From assembly GCA_963816795.1 (NCBI GenBank), contig CAWFLT010000016.1, positions 62,001 through 126,000 on the forward strand: a DNA stretch of 64,000 nt, written 5' to 3'. The translations under genes and the position numbers were made by a program. The stretch comes from CAWFLT01 sp963816795 (GTDB taxonomy: Bacteria; Acidobacteriota; Vicinamibacteria; Vicinamibacterales; SCN-69-37). Each line of letters opens with the position of its first letter. The stretch's first letter is position 1. Positions 1-10,100 of this stretch are shown piece by piece. A model generated the notes under the pieces. It was not told the origin of the DNA. It did no database searches and worked only from the letters and a program-made list of their open reading frames with translations.

Positions 1-129
1 CGCCGGCGGCGGTGTTGTGTCTAGCAGGGCAGCCTGGTGCGTGTGAAACGCTCGAAGCACTGGTCGCGCGCCGTCCCGGGCTCAGCGACGACCTTCAGCG
101 ACTGCGGGCCGCGCGACAGGGACGGTGAG

Positions 130-298
130 GGGGGTACGTCGGGTACGGGGGGTACGACGGGTACGACGGGGTACGCGGACACCACCGGGCCCAGCGCGCG
201 TGTAGCGAGATTGTTTTCCGAAGAGAAGAAGTTGGCGAACGTCAGCGCGTTCGTCGTACCTGCCGTACCCGTCGTACCCCTCGTACCCGACGTACCCC
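130..298. repeat. Long imperfect inverted repeat built of short GTAC-containing units
   Basis: The left arm (about 130-175) is a run of units of the type GTACGACGG or GTACGTCGG. The right arm (about 256-298) is its reverse complement, with runs of CGTCGTACCC. Over about 45 bases the arms pair with only a few mismatches and one single-base gap, enclosing a loop of about 80 bases. It lies just beyond the 3' end of the EGF/HYR gene on the minus strand. It could fold as a large hairpin in RNA or as a cruciform. No conserved protein is seen in bases 1-316. Confidence 0.75.
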
Positions 299-316
299 TC
301 GTACCTGGCCGACGTT

Positions 317-1024
317 TTACTTGACGACCGTGATCGTAAAGCTCGCCGTGCCCTTGTTGCCGGCGGCGTCGGTCGACGAGCAGGTGACCGTGGTCGCGCC
401 GACCGGGAAGGCCGTGCCGGCCGCCGGCGCGCAGGTGACGGGACGTGGGCCGTCGACGAAGTCGATGGCGGAGACGACGAACTTCACGGTGGCGGTCTCG
501 CCTGAGGTCGCGGCAATCGTCATGCTGCGCGGCACCGCGATGCCCGGCGCGCGAGTGTCCGGGGCGCTCTTGACTTCATTGACGTCGAAGCAGCCGACGA
601 GCCCGTCGCCGACGTGATCTTCCGGACAGGGCGAGCACGTGCGGCCACCGAACGTGTTGCGGCAGAGGGTCAGCCGATCGCAGCTGCCGTTGCTCGTCGT
701 GCACTCGTTGATGTCGACGCAGCCGGTCGCCGGCGTGCCGCTGAATCCGGGCGGGCAGTTCGCGCCGCACCGCCAGCCGCCCTCGACGTTGCTGCACTTG
801 GCGTCGCCGCAGCTGCCGTTCTCGACGGCACACTCGTCGATGTCGACGCACTTGCCATCGACCAGCTGCAATCCACGTGTGCAGAAGGTCTGCTGATCGG
901 GAACGAGGGACGGCGCCGGCGAGCTGAACACGACGTTCAAGCCGAGCACGGCGAACACACCCGCGAGCGACTGCAGGATCCAGCGAGGGGGGCGAAGTGC
1001 GGTCATTGACTGGGATTTTAGCAT
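317..1024 (-). CDS. Secreted protein with two calcium-binding EGF-like repeats and a C-terminal HYR domain
   Basis: The 235-residue product starts with a hydrophobic segment (LQSLAGVFAVLGLNVVF) that acts as signal peptide or anchor. Two EGF-like modules follow, each opening with a calcium-binding signature: DIDECAVENGSC and then DINECTTSNGSC, with regularly spaced cysteines. The last 80 or so residues look like a HYR (hyalin repeat) immunoglobulin-like fold, ending VTCSSTDAAGNKGTASFTI. These modules mediate extracellular adhesion or protein-protein contact in other proteins; no enzyme domain is seen. The start could be ATG at 1024 or ATG at 1006. The gene stands alone, with a repeat hairpin behind it. 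EGF-like repeats are uncommon in bacteria. The role is unknown. Confidence 0.75.
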   Translation of the reverse strand: MLKSQSMTALRPPRWILQSLAGVFAVLGLNVVFSSPAPSLVPDQQTFCTRGLQLVDGKCVDIDECAVENGSCGDAKCSNVEGGWRCGANCPPGFSGTPATGCVDINECTTSNGSCDRLTLCRNTFGGRTCSPCPEDHVGDGLVGCFDVNEVKSAPDTRAPGIAVPRSMTIAATSGETATVKFVVSAIDFVDGPRPVTCAPAAGTAFPVGATTVTCSSTDAAGNKGTASFTITVVK

Positions 1025-1085
1025 GCGGGTTTTAGCGCTGGGATGGATTGCGGTCCCAGGGGTGGAACCGATTCCATAACTTTTG

Positions 1086-1241
1086 GCCGTTTCTCATAGC
1101 AGAACAGTCGATCACGACTTTTACGCCGATTTGACAGCAAAATCAGGGGAATTTCGCTTCACGTCGTTTTGCTGGGCAGAACGTTCAAGTATCCCCTTGC
1201 GCCGACCTGCACACCTGAGTAGCATCCCCGCAATCGATTAC
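1086..1241 (+). promoter_or_regulatory. Upstream region sharing two motifs with the region before TonB receptor 2
   Basis: The 280-base gap before the Gfo/Idh/MocA gene contains GCCGTTTCTCATAG (1086-1099) and GCAATCGATTAC (1230-1241). Both occur identically upstream of TonB receptor 2 (13775-13788 and 13820-13831). The second is a near-palindrome with a central CG, the general look of LacI/GalR-family operators. GTGGAACCGATT at 1062-1073 recurs at 51402-51413, upstream of TonB receptor 5. No convincing -35/-10 pair was identified. Regulation is inference from motif sharing. Confidence 0.4.
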
Positions 1242-1302
1242 ATACGGCGCGACCTCCGCAGTGTCTCCCCGGAAGCGCCCGCTTGCTAGCAGGAGTGTAG
1301 TG

Positions 1303-2880
1303 ATGGGCGATCGACCCCACGGTATTTCGCGACGACACTTCTTTTTCGGAACCCTGCTCGCTGGCGTCGTGCCTCGCGCCGGATTCGGCAGCGTACCGTC
1401 ATTGAAACAACTCGGCTTTCAATCGCCCAACGAGAAGCTCAACATCGCCGGCATCGGATCCGGCGGCCGCGCGATGAGCGTCCTTGGCGGCTGTGACTCC
1501 GAAAACATCGTCGCGCTGGCCGATGTCGACTGGGTCCGCGGCGCCGAAGGCTTCAAGCGCTGGGAGAAGGCGACGCGCTACAAAGACTTCCGCCAGATGC
1601 TCGACAAGCAAGGCAAGGGCATCGACGCCGTCACGGTCGTGATTCCCGATCACATGCACACCTACGCCGCGCTCACGGCGATGCAACTCGGCAAGCATGT
1701 CTATGTCGAGAAGCCGCTCACGCGGACGCCCTGGGAAGCGCGCCTGCTCACCGACGCGGCGGCGAAATACAAAGTCGCGACGCAGATGGGCAATCAAGGC
1801 TATTCGCACGACGCCACCCGCGTGGCGTCCGAGATCATCTGGTCGGGCGAGATCGGCAATGTCACAGAGGTGTTTGCCTTTCGTGGCAACGCCGGCTGGC
1901 CGCAGGGGATGACGTCGCTGCCGCCGACAGAAAAAGTGCCCGACACGCTCGATTGGGATTTGTGGCTCGGCACGGCGGCGTGGCGCGACTACACGTCGGG
2001 TGACGACGCCTGGCGGAAGCAATACGACGAGAGTCAGTACGGCTTCTATCTGCCGTTCAACTGGCGTGGGTTCTTCGATTTCGGCACGAGCCTGATTGGC
2101 GACTGGGGCATTCACATCCTCGGTCCGGCGAACTGGGCGCTGCAACTCGGCAGCCCGACCAGCGTCGAGTGCACGAAGCTCGGCGACGGCAAGAGTCCCT
2201 ACACGTATCCACGCGGCGGCGTCGCCGTGCGGTGGGACTTCCCGGCGCGCGGGACGATGCCGCCGGTCTCCGTGCATTGGTCGGATACCGGCGACTCGTA
2301 CCTCCCTCCGGGCATGACCGCCGAACAGGCGCGACAGATTCCGGGCACCGGACCGACGATCGGCAACGCGGCGGCTGGTGGAGGCGGCGGGCGCGGACGC
2401 GGTGCCGCGGCACCGGCTGCAGCGGCAGCGGCAGGTGGTCCGCCAACAGATCCGGCGGCTCAGGCCGGGCGCGGCGGTCGTGGCGGACGCGGCGGTGGTG
2501 GTGGTGCCCAGCAGGGCATCGGCTACAACCAGGTCTTCGTCGGGTCGAAAGGGTTCCTCGGCACGAGCGGCCGGGGCGAAGGCGTCGGCCTGCTCCCCGG
2601 TGAGCGGTGGGCAGACTATCAACTGCCGGCGCAGGTGCTGACCCGGTCGCCGGGCCACCAGCGCGACTGGATTCGCGCCTGCAAGGGTGGAGCGCCGAGC
2701 TGCTCGAACTTCAGCATCGCCGGTCCCTACACCGAGTGGGTGGTGCTGGCCGCGGTCGCTGTGCAATACCCCGGCGAGAAACTGCTGTGGGATCCGAAGA
2801 AGCTCGAGTTCACCAACAAGAAAGAAGCGGCCAAGTTCGTCAAGCCCGCCTATCGCAAGGGCTGGGAAGTCAAGCTGTAA
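1303..2880 (+). CDS. Exported Gfo/Idh/MocA family oxidoreductase
   Basis: This 525-residue protein belongs to the Gfo/Idh/MocA NAD(P)-dependent sugar oxidoreductases. Visible features are a twin-arginine type leader (ISRRHFFFGTLLAG, arginines about residues 10-11), a Rossmann nucleotide-binding motif (IAGIGSGGR, about 48-56) and the family EKP motif (about 136-138). A Gly/Arg/Ala-rich low-complexity insert sits at about 359-405, outside the usual fold. The start ATG at 1303 is chosen because AGGAG lies at 1291-1295, seven bases upstream; an upstream GTG would add 14 residues. It heads a + strand cluster with isomerase-like and haem proteins. Export with a tightly bound cofactor and oxidation of a sugar or glycoside is the likely role; the substrate is unknown. 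Confidence 0.85.
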   Translation: MGDRPHGISRRHFFFGTLLAGVVPRAGFGSVPSLKQLGFQSPNEKLNIAGIGSGGRAMSVLGGCDSENIVALADVDWVRGAEGFKRWEKATRYKDFRQMLDKQGKGIDAVTVVIPDHMHTYAALTAMQLGKHVYVEKPLTRTPWEARLLTDAAAKYKVATQMGNQGYSHDATRVASEIIWSGEIGNVTEVFAFRGNAGWPQGMTSLPPTEKVPDTLDWDLWLGTAAWRDYTSGDDAWRKQYDESQYGFYLPFNWRGFFDFGTSLIGDWGIHILGPANWALQLGSPTSVECTKLGDGKSPYTYPRGGVAVRWDFPARGTMPPVSVHWSDTGDSYLPPGMTAEQARQIPGTGPTIGNAAAGGGGGRGRGAAAPAAAAAAGGPPTDPAAQAGRGGRGGRGGGGGAQQGIGYNQVFVGSKGFLGTSGRGEGVGLLPGERWADYQLPAQVLTRSPGHQRDWIRACKGGAPSCSNFSIAGPYTEWVVLAAVAVQYPGEKLLWDPKKLEFTNKKEAAKFVKPAYRKGWEVKL

Positions 2881-2885
2881 GGACG

Positions 2886-2947
2886 AGGGCACGGAGAAGA
2901 GCTAGAGAGCACGGAGAAGAGCTAGAAGGCACGGAGAAGAGCTAAAG
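2886..2947 (+). repeat. Family A tandem repeat, three 20-base units
   Basis: Three copies of a 20-base unit with core ACGGAGAAGAGCTAGAG start at 2891, 2911 and 2931, immediately after the stop codon of the preceding gene. The same unit recurs in many other intergenic gaps of this window. Confidence 0.85.
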
Positions 2948-2967
2948 ACTTTTTGGGAGTGATGTCT

Positions 2968-4204
2968 ATGATGACCCGCCGCGAATTTGGAAAGTACGCG
3001 CTGGCAACCGTGCCGGCCGCGACCGTCGTTGCAGGTGGACCGGTCCTTCGCGCGCTGGCGCAGGCGGCCAAGCCGAATTCGAATTTCAACGGTGTCCAGA
3101 TCGGCGCGATTACCTACAGCTTTCGAAGCATGCCCGATCAGAGCGCCGAAGCGACGCTCAAGTACATCGTTGAATCTGGCATCAGCGCGGTTGAGCTGAT
3201 GGGCGGACCGGTCAATGCCTACGCCCGCCAGCGAACCGGCTTCACGCCGAGTGGTGGCGGGCGCGGCGGCGGTGGTGGCGGCGGACGCGCCGCGGGCCGC
3301 GGCGCAGCCGAACCTGGCGCGCCCGGCGGCGGTGGTGGCGGCGGTCGAGGCCGGGGCGAGGTCGATCCGGCGACGTTGACCGCGTCGTGGAACGGCGTGC
3401 CGTGTGCGCCCGGACGTGAGGGCGGCGCCGCACGCGGGCAAGGTGCACCGGCCGGCGCGGCACCGGCGGGCGCCGCCGCGGGTGCGGCCGCTCCGGCTGC
3501 CGGCGGCGGTGGTGGTGGTGGTGGTGGACGTGGGGCGCAGACACCCGAACAGGAAGCCGCGGCCGCCGAGGAGCGTAAGTGGCGGATGGGGCTGTCCATG
3601 GACATCTTCAAAGACCTTCGGAAGATGTACAACGACGCCGGCGTGAGCATCTACGCCGTCAAGGACGTCCGCCAGGGCTCCGACGAAGATCTCGAGTACA
3701 CCTTCGCGGTGGCCGAGGCGCTCGGGGCGAATCACGTGACGCTGGAGTTGCCGAGCGGCGCGAATGCCGCCGCGACGCTCAAACGTCTCGGTGACTGGGG
3801 CCTGAAGAAGAAGATCTACGTCGCGTACCACACGCACGCGCAGGGCAGCATGACGGCGTTCGACGAGGCCTTTACGATCTCGAAAGGCAACATGGCCAAC
3901 ATCGACTTTGGCCACTACGTCGGGGCCGGCAACGTCGGCGGCACGCCGATGCAGTTCCTCGAGAAGTACCACGATCGGATTTCGAGCTTCCACCTGAAGG
4001 ATCGGACGAGTCCTCGCAACTGCACGCTGAATCTCCCGTGGGGCACCGGCGAGACCCCGATCAAGGAAATTCTCCAACTGGTGAAGAAAAACAAGTGGAA
4101 GATTCCGGCGTCGATTGAGCTCGAGTACAGCGTGCCGGAAGGATCGGACGCCGTCAAAGAAGTCGCCAAGTGCGTGCAGTACCTGCAAGGCAGCGCTCGC
4201 ATGA
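2968..4204 (+). CDS. Tat-exported sugar phosphate isomerase/epimerase-like TIM-barrel protein, paralogue 1 (one frameshift as read)
   Basis: The protein (about 411 residues) opens with a twin-arginine leader, TRREFGKYALATVPAA. It then has an AP-endonuclease-2/xylose-isomerase-like barrel (GVQIGAITYSFRSMPDQSAE, YHTHAQG, NIDFGHYV, SSFHLKDRT, SIELEY), with the Glu/His/Asp positions expected for divalent metal. A Gly-rich insert fills about residues 94-191. The start ATG at 2968 matches the paralogue at 11059, with GGGAG about 8 bases upstream. As read, the frame runs into the next gene. Dropping one C near 4183 gives the ending QYCKAALA and a TGA at 4202-4204, matching the paralogue's YCRAALTS and overlapping the next ATG as ATGA. 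I therefore treat it as a separate, translationally coupled gene. Epimerase or lyase action on an oxidised sugar is inference. Confidence 0.8.
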
Positions 4205-7113
4205 ACGTTCGGCTCCGGCTCCTCGCCACGCTTGGCGCCAGCGCGACCGGCTTCACGCTAATCGCGCAGACGCCGGCCCCGGTACCGCAAACTGCCAGTC
4301 CCCCGGCCCAGGTCCAGACGGGTGGCCGCGGCGATGCGCCACAAGCACCGGCCACACCCGGCGCCCCGGTCCCCGGACGAGGTGGCCGCGGCGGCCTCGG
4401 CGGGCCAGGACGTGACGATCCGGCCAATGCCGGCGTCGACTACTCTCCAAAACCGCCGATCAAACCACTGCAGCCAGACGAAGAGCAGAAGCACTTTCAG
4501 CTGCAGACCGGGTATCGCGTTGAACTGGTCCTCTCGGAGCCGGACATTGCCGAGCCCGGGGCGGTCACGTTCGACGGCAACGGACGCATGTACGTCACCG
4601 AACTGCGCTCCTACATGAACGACGCGGATGGAACGGACACGCTGACGCCGACCGGCCGCATCTCGAGGCACGAAGACGTCGACAATGACGGCGTCTACGA
4701 GCGCCACACCGTCTTCGTCGACAAGTTGACCTTCCCCCGATTCGCGATGCCAATCGGCGCCGACGCCATTCTCACGAAGAGCTCGAACGATCCGGACGTC
4801 TGGAAATACACCGATACCAACGGGGACGGTGTCGCGGACAAGCGGGAGCTCTTCGCCACCGATTTCGGCCGTGGCGGGAACGTCGAGCATCAAGAGAGCC
4901 ACCTCACCTGGGCGATGGACAACTGGTTGTACAGCACGTACAACGCGGTGCGGCTGCGCTGGACGCCGCATGGCGTGTTGCGCGAGCCGATCGGATCGCC
5001 CGGTGGCGCCTGGGGAGTGACGCAGGACAACGACGGCAAGATCTGGATTCAGGGCGGCGCGAGCGGGCAGCCCGGCTACTATCAGCTGCCGCTCGCGTAC
5101 GGCAACTTCGCCATCCAAGGCACGACCGATCCGGGCCTCAGGACCACGTGGGGTGCGCCGGTTCGGATCGCGGACATGCAGCCTGGCATGCCCTCGGTTC
5201 GCATGCCCGACGGATCGCTTCACACGTCGACGGCCGGTGCCGGCGGTGACATCTTCCGCGGCCACCGCCTGCCGCAGGATCTGGTCGGCGACTATTTCTA
5301 CGGGGAAGTCGTCGCGCGCATCGTCCGACGGATCAGGCCGGAAGTGCGCGAGGGCATCACCTATCTCACCAACTACTACCCGAACTCAGAGTTCATCCGG
5401 CACACGGATCCGCTATTTCGTTCCGTCGATCAGGTGACCGCTCCGGACGGCACGATGTACCTCGTCGACATGTACCGCGGGATCATCCAGGAGTCCAATT
5501 GGACTCGGCCCGGCACCTACCTGCGCGCGAGGATCGACCAGTATCAGCTCGACAAGGTCACCGACCACGGAAGGATCTGGCGGCTCAAGTACGACGGGCT
5601 CGAGCGCGATCGAACGCAGCCGCGCATGCTCAACGAAACGCCGGCGCAACTGGTTCGGCACCTGGCGCATGCGAACGGATGGTGGCGCGACACCGCACAA
5701 CAACTTCTCGTGCTCAAGCAAGACAAGTCGGTCGTCCCGGCGCTCCAACAGATCGTCCGCTCGTCACAGAATCTCGTCGAACGATTCCATGCCCTGTGGA
5801 CGATCGAGGGGTTGGGCGCCCTCGATCCGTCGCTCGCCCGACAGCTGATGAGAGATCCGCAGCCGCGGATGCGCATTCAGGCCATTCGCGCCAGCGAAAC
5901 GCTCTTCAAAGGCGGCGATCGGACATTCTCGAACGACTATCGCCAGCTGACCAGGGACTCGAACGCGGACGTCGTCATTCAGGCCATGCTCACGTACAAC
6001 GTCCTCAAGCACGCCGACACCGCGAAGGTCGTCGAAGAGGCGCGCGCGGCCAATCCGGCGCGCGGCGTTCAGGAGTTCGGTCAACAGATGCTGACGGCCC
6101 TGGCGAACACGGCCTCGTCGGCGACCACGCGCTTTACGCCCGCAGAAGCCGCCGTGATGGCCCGCGGCGAGACGATCTACAAGGAGCTGTGCTTCACCTG
6201 CCATGGCACCGATGGGCGGGGCACGCCAAAGGCGGGCGCGGCCGCTGGGGTGACGATGGCGCCCTCGCTGGTGGGCGCGCCGCGCGTGACCGGCCACCGC
6301 GACCATGTGGTCAAGGTGCTTCTCCACGGCATGACCGGGCCGCTCGACGGAGAGCGCTACGAAGAAGTCATGGTACCGATGGGATCGAATCAGGATCAGT
6401 GGATCGCCGATGTGACCTCGTTTGTCCGCAACGGATTCGGCAACGCGAGTTCCTTCGTCACGCCCACTGAAGTCGCGCGGGTGCGCGCATCCAGCGCCAA
6501 CCGCAAGACGCCGTGGACGGTCGAGGAGCTGACCGCGTCACTGCCCCAGCCGCTGCCGGCAGAGACGACGTGGAGAGTGACCGCGAGTCACAATTCAGAA
6601 ACTGCGGGCAGGGCCCTCACCTTTGCCCCATGGTCGAGCGGCGTGGCGCAGACGGCCGGCATGTGGCTCCAGGTGGAACTTCCACAAGCGGTCGCGCTCA
6701 CAGAGATCCAGTTCACCTCAGGCGGTGGCGGCCGGGGCGGAGGTGGCGGAGGTCGTGGTGGCGGCCGCGGTGCCGCACCCGGCCGTGGTGGAGCGCCCCC
6801 ACCAACGGGTGCCGCTGTGCCGGTGCCACCGCCCACGCCTGCGACGCCGATCGACGCCGGCGACGGACCGGTGCAACCAGTGCCCGCGCCGTCTACTGGA
6901 TTTCCGCGCGCGTTCCAAGTGCTCGTGTCCCTCGATGGCGCGTCCTGGAAGCCGGTGGCAGAAGGACCAGGAAGTCCCGGCACCTCAATGATCGCGTTCG
7001 CCCCCTTGCAAGCGAAGTTCGTTCGGATCACCCAGACCGCCAGCGTCGATGCGGCGCCGCCCTGGGCGATGCAGAACTTGAAGCTCTATCAGGCAGGTCC
7101 CACAGTCCGTTGA
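4201..7113 (+). CDS. Beta-propeller/HEAT/cytochrome c/discoidin protein (PVC-type haem-binding, membrane-bound dehydrogenase family)
   Basis: The 970-residue protein begins at an internal signal peptide, MNVRLRLLATLGASATGFTL. Domains in order: a Pro/Gly-rich linker; a soluble-dehydrogenase-like propeller (from YRVELVLSEPDIAEPGAV to about residue 430); HEAT-like helical repeats (about 470-640); a c-type haem site CFTCH (664-668); and a C-terminal F5/8 discoidin-like domain (WRVTASHNSE ... FVRITQTA). A Gly/Arg-rich insert (about 841-867) splits the last domain. This arrangement is typical of Planctomycetes and Acidobacteria periplasmic dehydrogenases. It is coupled to the upstream isomerase-like gene by ATGA. 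It probably passes electrons from sugar oxidation to the respiratory chain; substrate unknown. Confidence 0.8.
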   Translation: MNVRLRLLATLGASATGFTLIAQTPAPVPQTASPPAQVQTGGRGDAPQAPATPGAPVPGRGGRGGLGGPGRDDPANAGVDYSPKPPIKPLQPDEEQKHFQLQTGYRVELVLSEPDIAEPGAVTFDGNGRMYVTELRSYMNDADGTDTLTPTGRISRHEDVDNDGVYERHTVFVDKLTFPRFAMPIGADAILTKSSNDPDVWKYTDTNGDGVADKRELFATDFGRGGNVEHQESHLTWAMDNWLYSTYNAVRLRWTPHGVLREPIGSPGGAWGVTQDNDGKIWIQGGASGQPGYYQLPLAYGNFAIQGTTDPGLRTTWGAPVRIADMQPGMPSVRMPDGSLHTSTAGAGGDIFRGHRLPQDLVGDYFYGEVVARIVRRIRPEVREGITYLTNYYPNSEFIRHTDPLFRSVDQVTAPDGTMYLVDMYRGIIQESNWTRPGTYLRARIDQYQLDKVTDHGRIWRLKYDGLERDRTQPRMLNETPAQLVRHLAHANGWWRDTAQQLLVLKQDKSVVPALQQIVRSSQNLVERFHALWTIEGLGALDPSLARQLMRDPQPRMRIQAIRASETLFKGGDRTFSNDYRQLTRDSNADVVIQAMLTYNVLKHADTAKVVEEARAANPARGVQEFGQQMLTALANTASSATTRFTPAEAAVMARGETIYKELCFTCHGTDGRGTPKAGAAAGVTMAPSLVGAPRVTGHRDHVVKVLLHGMTGPLDGERYEEVMVPMGSNQDQWIADVTSFVRNGFGNASSFVTPTEVARVRASSANRKTPWTVEELTASLPQPLPAETTWRVTASHNSETAGRALTFAPWSSGVAQTAGMWLQVELPQAVALTEIQFTSGGGGRGGGGGGRGGGRGAAPGRGGAPPPTGAAVPVPPPTPATPIDAGDGPVQPVPAPSTGFPRAFQVLVSLDGASWKPVAEGPGSPGTSMIAFAPLQAKFVRITQTASVDAAPPWAMQNLKLYQAGPTVR

Positions 7114-7147
7114 ATTGAAGGTCGGCAAGGCATTGTCAGGAGGATCC

Positions 7148-10100
7148 ATGATCGGCAGAAGGCGTGTAAGCATCTTCGCCGTAGCGGTCTTCGCCCTGTT
7201 GGCGATCGCAGCTCCCGCTCCGGCGCAGACGACCACCGCTACCGTGACCGGCACGGTGAAGGACGGGCAAGGCGGCGTGATTCCCGGCGCCAGCGTTACT
7301 CTCATCAGCGAATCGCGCGGCACGCGCTCCACCCCTGTGGTGACGAGCGCGACGGGCGACTTCACGTTTCCGAACGTTGCCGCGGACACCTACAGCGTCG
7401 AAGTGACGATGACCGGATTCAAGACCTTGAAGCGGCCCGGCATCGTGGCCGGGACCGGCAATCGTGTCGCCGTCGGCACGCTGACGATCGACGTCGGCGG
7501 AATGGCTGAGACGGTTGAAGTAAAAGGCGAGTCGCCGGTCATCCAGGCGACGACCGGCGAGCGCTCCTTTACCGTCACGACCGATTCGGTCGAGAACCTC
7601 CCGATTGCCAATCGCAGCTTCATCGCGTTGGCGTCGCTCGCGCCGGGCGTGAGCGGCAACAACCGCATCGGCGGCGGCGGCGCCAACAACATCATGATGG
7701 ACGGCGTGTCGACGATGGACACTGGCAGTAACAGTCCGTTGCTCCAGATGAACGTCGAGTCGATTGCCGAAGTGAAAGTCCTCGTGTCGAACTACCAGGC
7801 CGAGTACGGCCGTTCGAGCGGCCTGCAGGTCACGGCGGTGACGAAGAGCGGCACGAATCGTTTTCGCGGCTCGGTCTACGACGTCGAGCGCAATTCTGAC
7901 TGGTACTCAAACTCCAGGACGAACCAGCTCAACAACGATCCCAAGACGGTGTTGAATGAACGCGATTTCGGCTATTCGATTGGCGGACCAATCGGGAAGC
8001 CGGGCGGCAGCAACAAAATGTTCTTCTTCTACAGCCATGAGTTCGCACCGCGCACGGGCGGAAACGACGTCCAGCGCTTCCGGATGCCGACGGCACTCGA
8101 GCGTCAGGGCGACTTCTCGCAGACGACAAACAACGACGGCAACCTGTTCAACGACCATTCGGGATCCGCGTATCGCCGGCGGCGTCTGCTCCGCGACCAA
8201 TACCACCGGCTGTTTTGCAGGACGGCGGCGTGCTCGGCCGAATCCCCAAGGACCGTCTCTACCAGACGGGCCTCAACGTGCTGAACATGTTCCCGATGCC
8301 GACGATGGACAACGTTCCGGCGGGTCAGGCGTACAACTACCAGATCACCCGCCCGACCGAAAACCTGCTGGCGTGGCAGCCGGCGATCCGGCTCGACTAC
8401 AACGTCATGCCGTCGCTCCGGGCGACCTTCAAGTACTCCGGCTGGCAGCAGAAGAAGTCGACCATCAACGGCTCGATTCCGGGTTTCAACGACACCCTGA
8501 TGCACGCGCCGGTCGTCAGCACGTGGACCGCCACGGCCAACTACAGCCTGACGCCGACGATGTTCCTCGAGGCCACGTATGGACAGAGCAAGAACGAGCT
8601 CGCGGGTTGCGGCCTGGCGCAGGGCGGGACCGGTCCATCGTTTTGCCAGAGCGCGTTCCCGATGAATCCGGTGGCGAACCGCACGGCCGCCGGGCTTGGC
8701 GGCCTGCCGTACCTCTTCCCGGACGCGGTCAAGATTCAAGAGCATTACTACGCGTACGACGTGCTCCAGGGCGTGCCCACGCCGATCTGGCAGGACGGCC
8801 GCATCTCCATGCCGCCGAACTTCACAGTGGGGCAACCGCATCACGAACACGCCGCCGAATATTCCGTTTCCCGGCTTCCTGAACATCAATGCGACCAAGG
8901 ACATCTCGGTCAGTCTGACCAAGATCGCCGGGCGGCACACGATCAAGATGGGCTTCTACAACACCCACAGCTACAAAGCGCAGCAGCGCGGCGGCTGGAA
9001 CGGGACCATCAACTTCGGCAACGACACCAACAACCCCATCGATTCGCAGTTCGGGTACGCGAACGCGGCGCTCGGCATCTTCAGCTCGTACCAGCAAGCC
9101 TCGAACTACGTCGAGGGCGCGTTCGTGTACGACAACACCGAGGGGTTCATCCAGGACAACTGGAAGGTCAACGAGAAGTTGACGCTGGACTACGGCGTGC
9201 GGCTCGTGCGCCAGCAGCCGCAGTACGATTCGCGCGGGCAGGCGTCGAACTTCCTCCTCGAAGAATGGGACCCGAGTCAAGCCCCGCAGCTCTATGCCGC
9301 CGGGTGCGTGGGCGGCGTCTATCCGTGCACCGGCACCAACCGTCAGGCGATGAATCCGACCACAGGACAGCTCCTGGGTCCGAACACGCTCCTCTCGATC
9401 GGCGGCATCGTGCCCAACTCGGGGAACACCACCAACGGACTGTTCCTCTCCGGTGACGGGATCGTCGACACGACCTACAAGTGGCCGCTGCTCGCGCTCG
9501 CGCCGCGGTTCGGCATGGCGTACGACATCAGCGGTCGGCAGTCGTTCGTGCTGCGCGGCGGCATGGGCTTGTTCTACGACCGGCCGAGCGGCAACTCCAT
9601 CTACTCGCAGGTCCAGAACCCGCCGGTGTACAAGAGCGTCACCGTCCGCTATGGGGAGCTGCAGACCCTCAGCGGGGCGGGCCTGGCGGTTGAAGGACCG
9701 CCGGCGCTCTCGGTCTTCGAGTACGACGGCAGCCTGCCGTCGTCCACGCAGTGGAACTTCGGCGTGCAGATGATGCTGCCCTGGAACACGTCGTTCGACG
9801 CAGAGTACGTCGGGCAGCATAGTTACCACACGCTCGATGGTGTGGGGATCAACGCGGTGGACATCGGCTCGGCCTACCTGTCTCAGAACCAGGATCCCAG
9901 CCTTGCGTTCAACGCGACTCCCGGCGCGACGGCGGTGTCATCAGACAGGATGCGCGCCTACCGGGGATACGCGGGTATCGAACAGCAGCTCGGGCGCGGC
10001 GTGCGAACCTATCATTCGCTCCAGTTGTCGTTCCAGCGCCGGTTCAGCAACGGCGTCTCGTTCGGCTTCAACGACACCATCGGGCTCTATGACCGGTCGA

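Noticed and set aside
2953..7113. A single 1,386-residue isomerase-haem fusion protein
   Set aside because: A complete signal peptide lies at the junction, and a one-base correction restores the paralogue's C terminus with an ATGA overlap.
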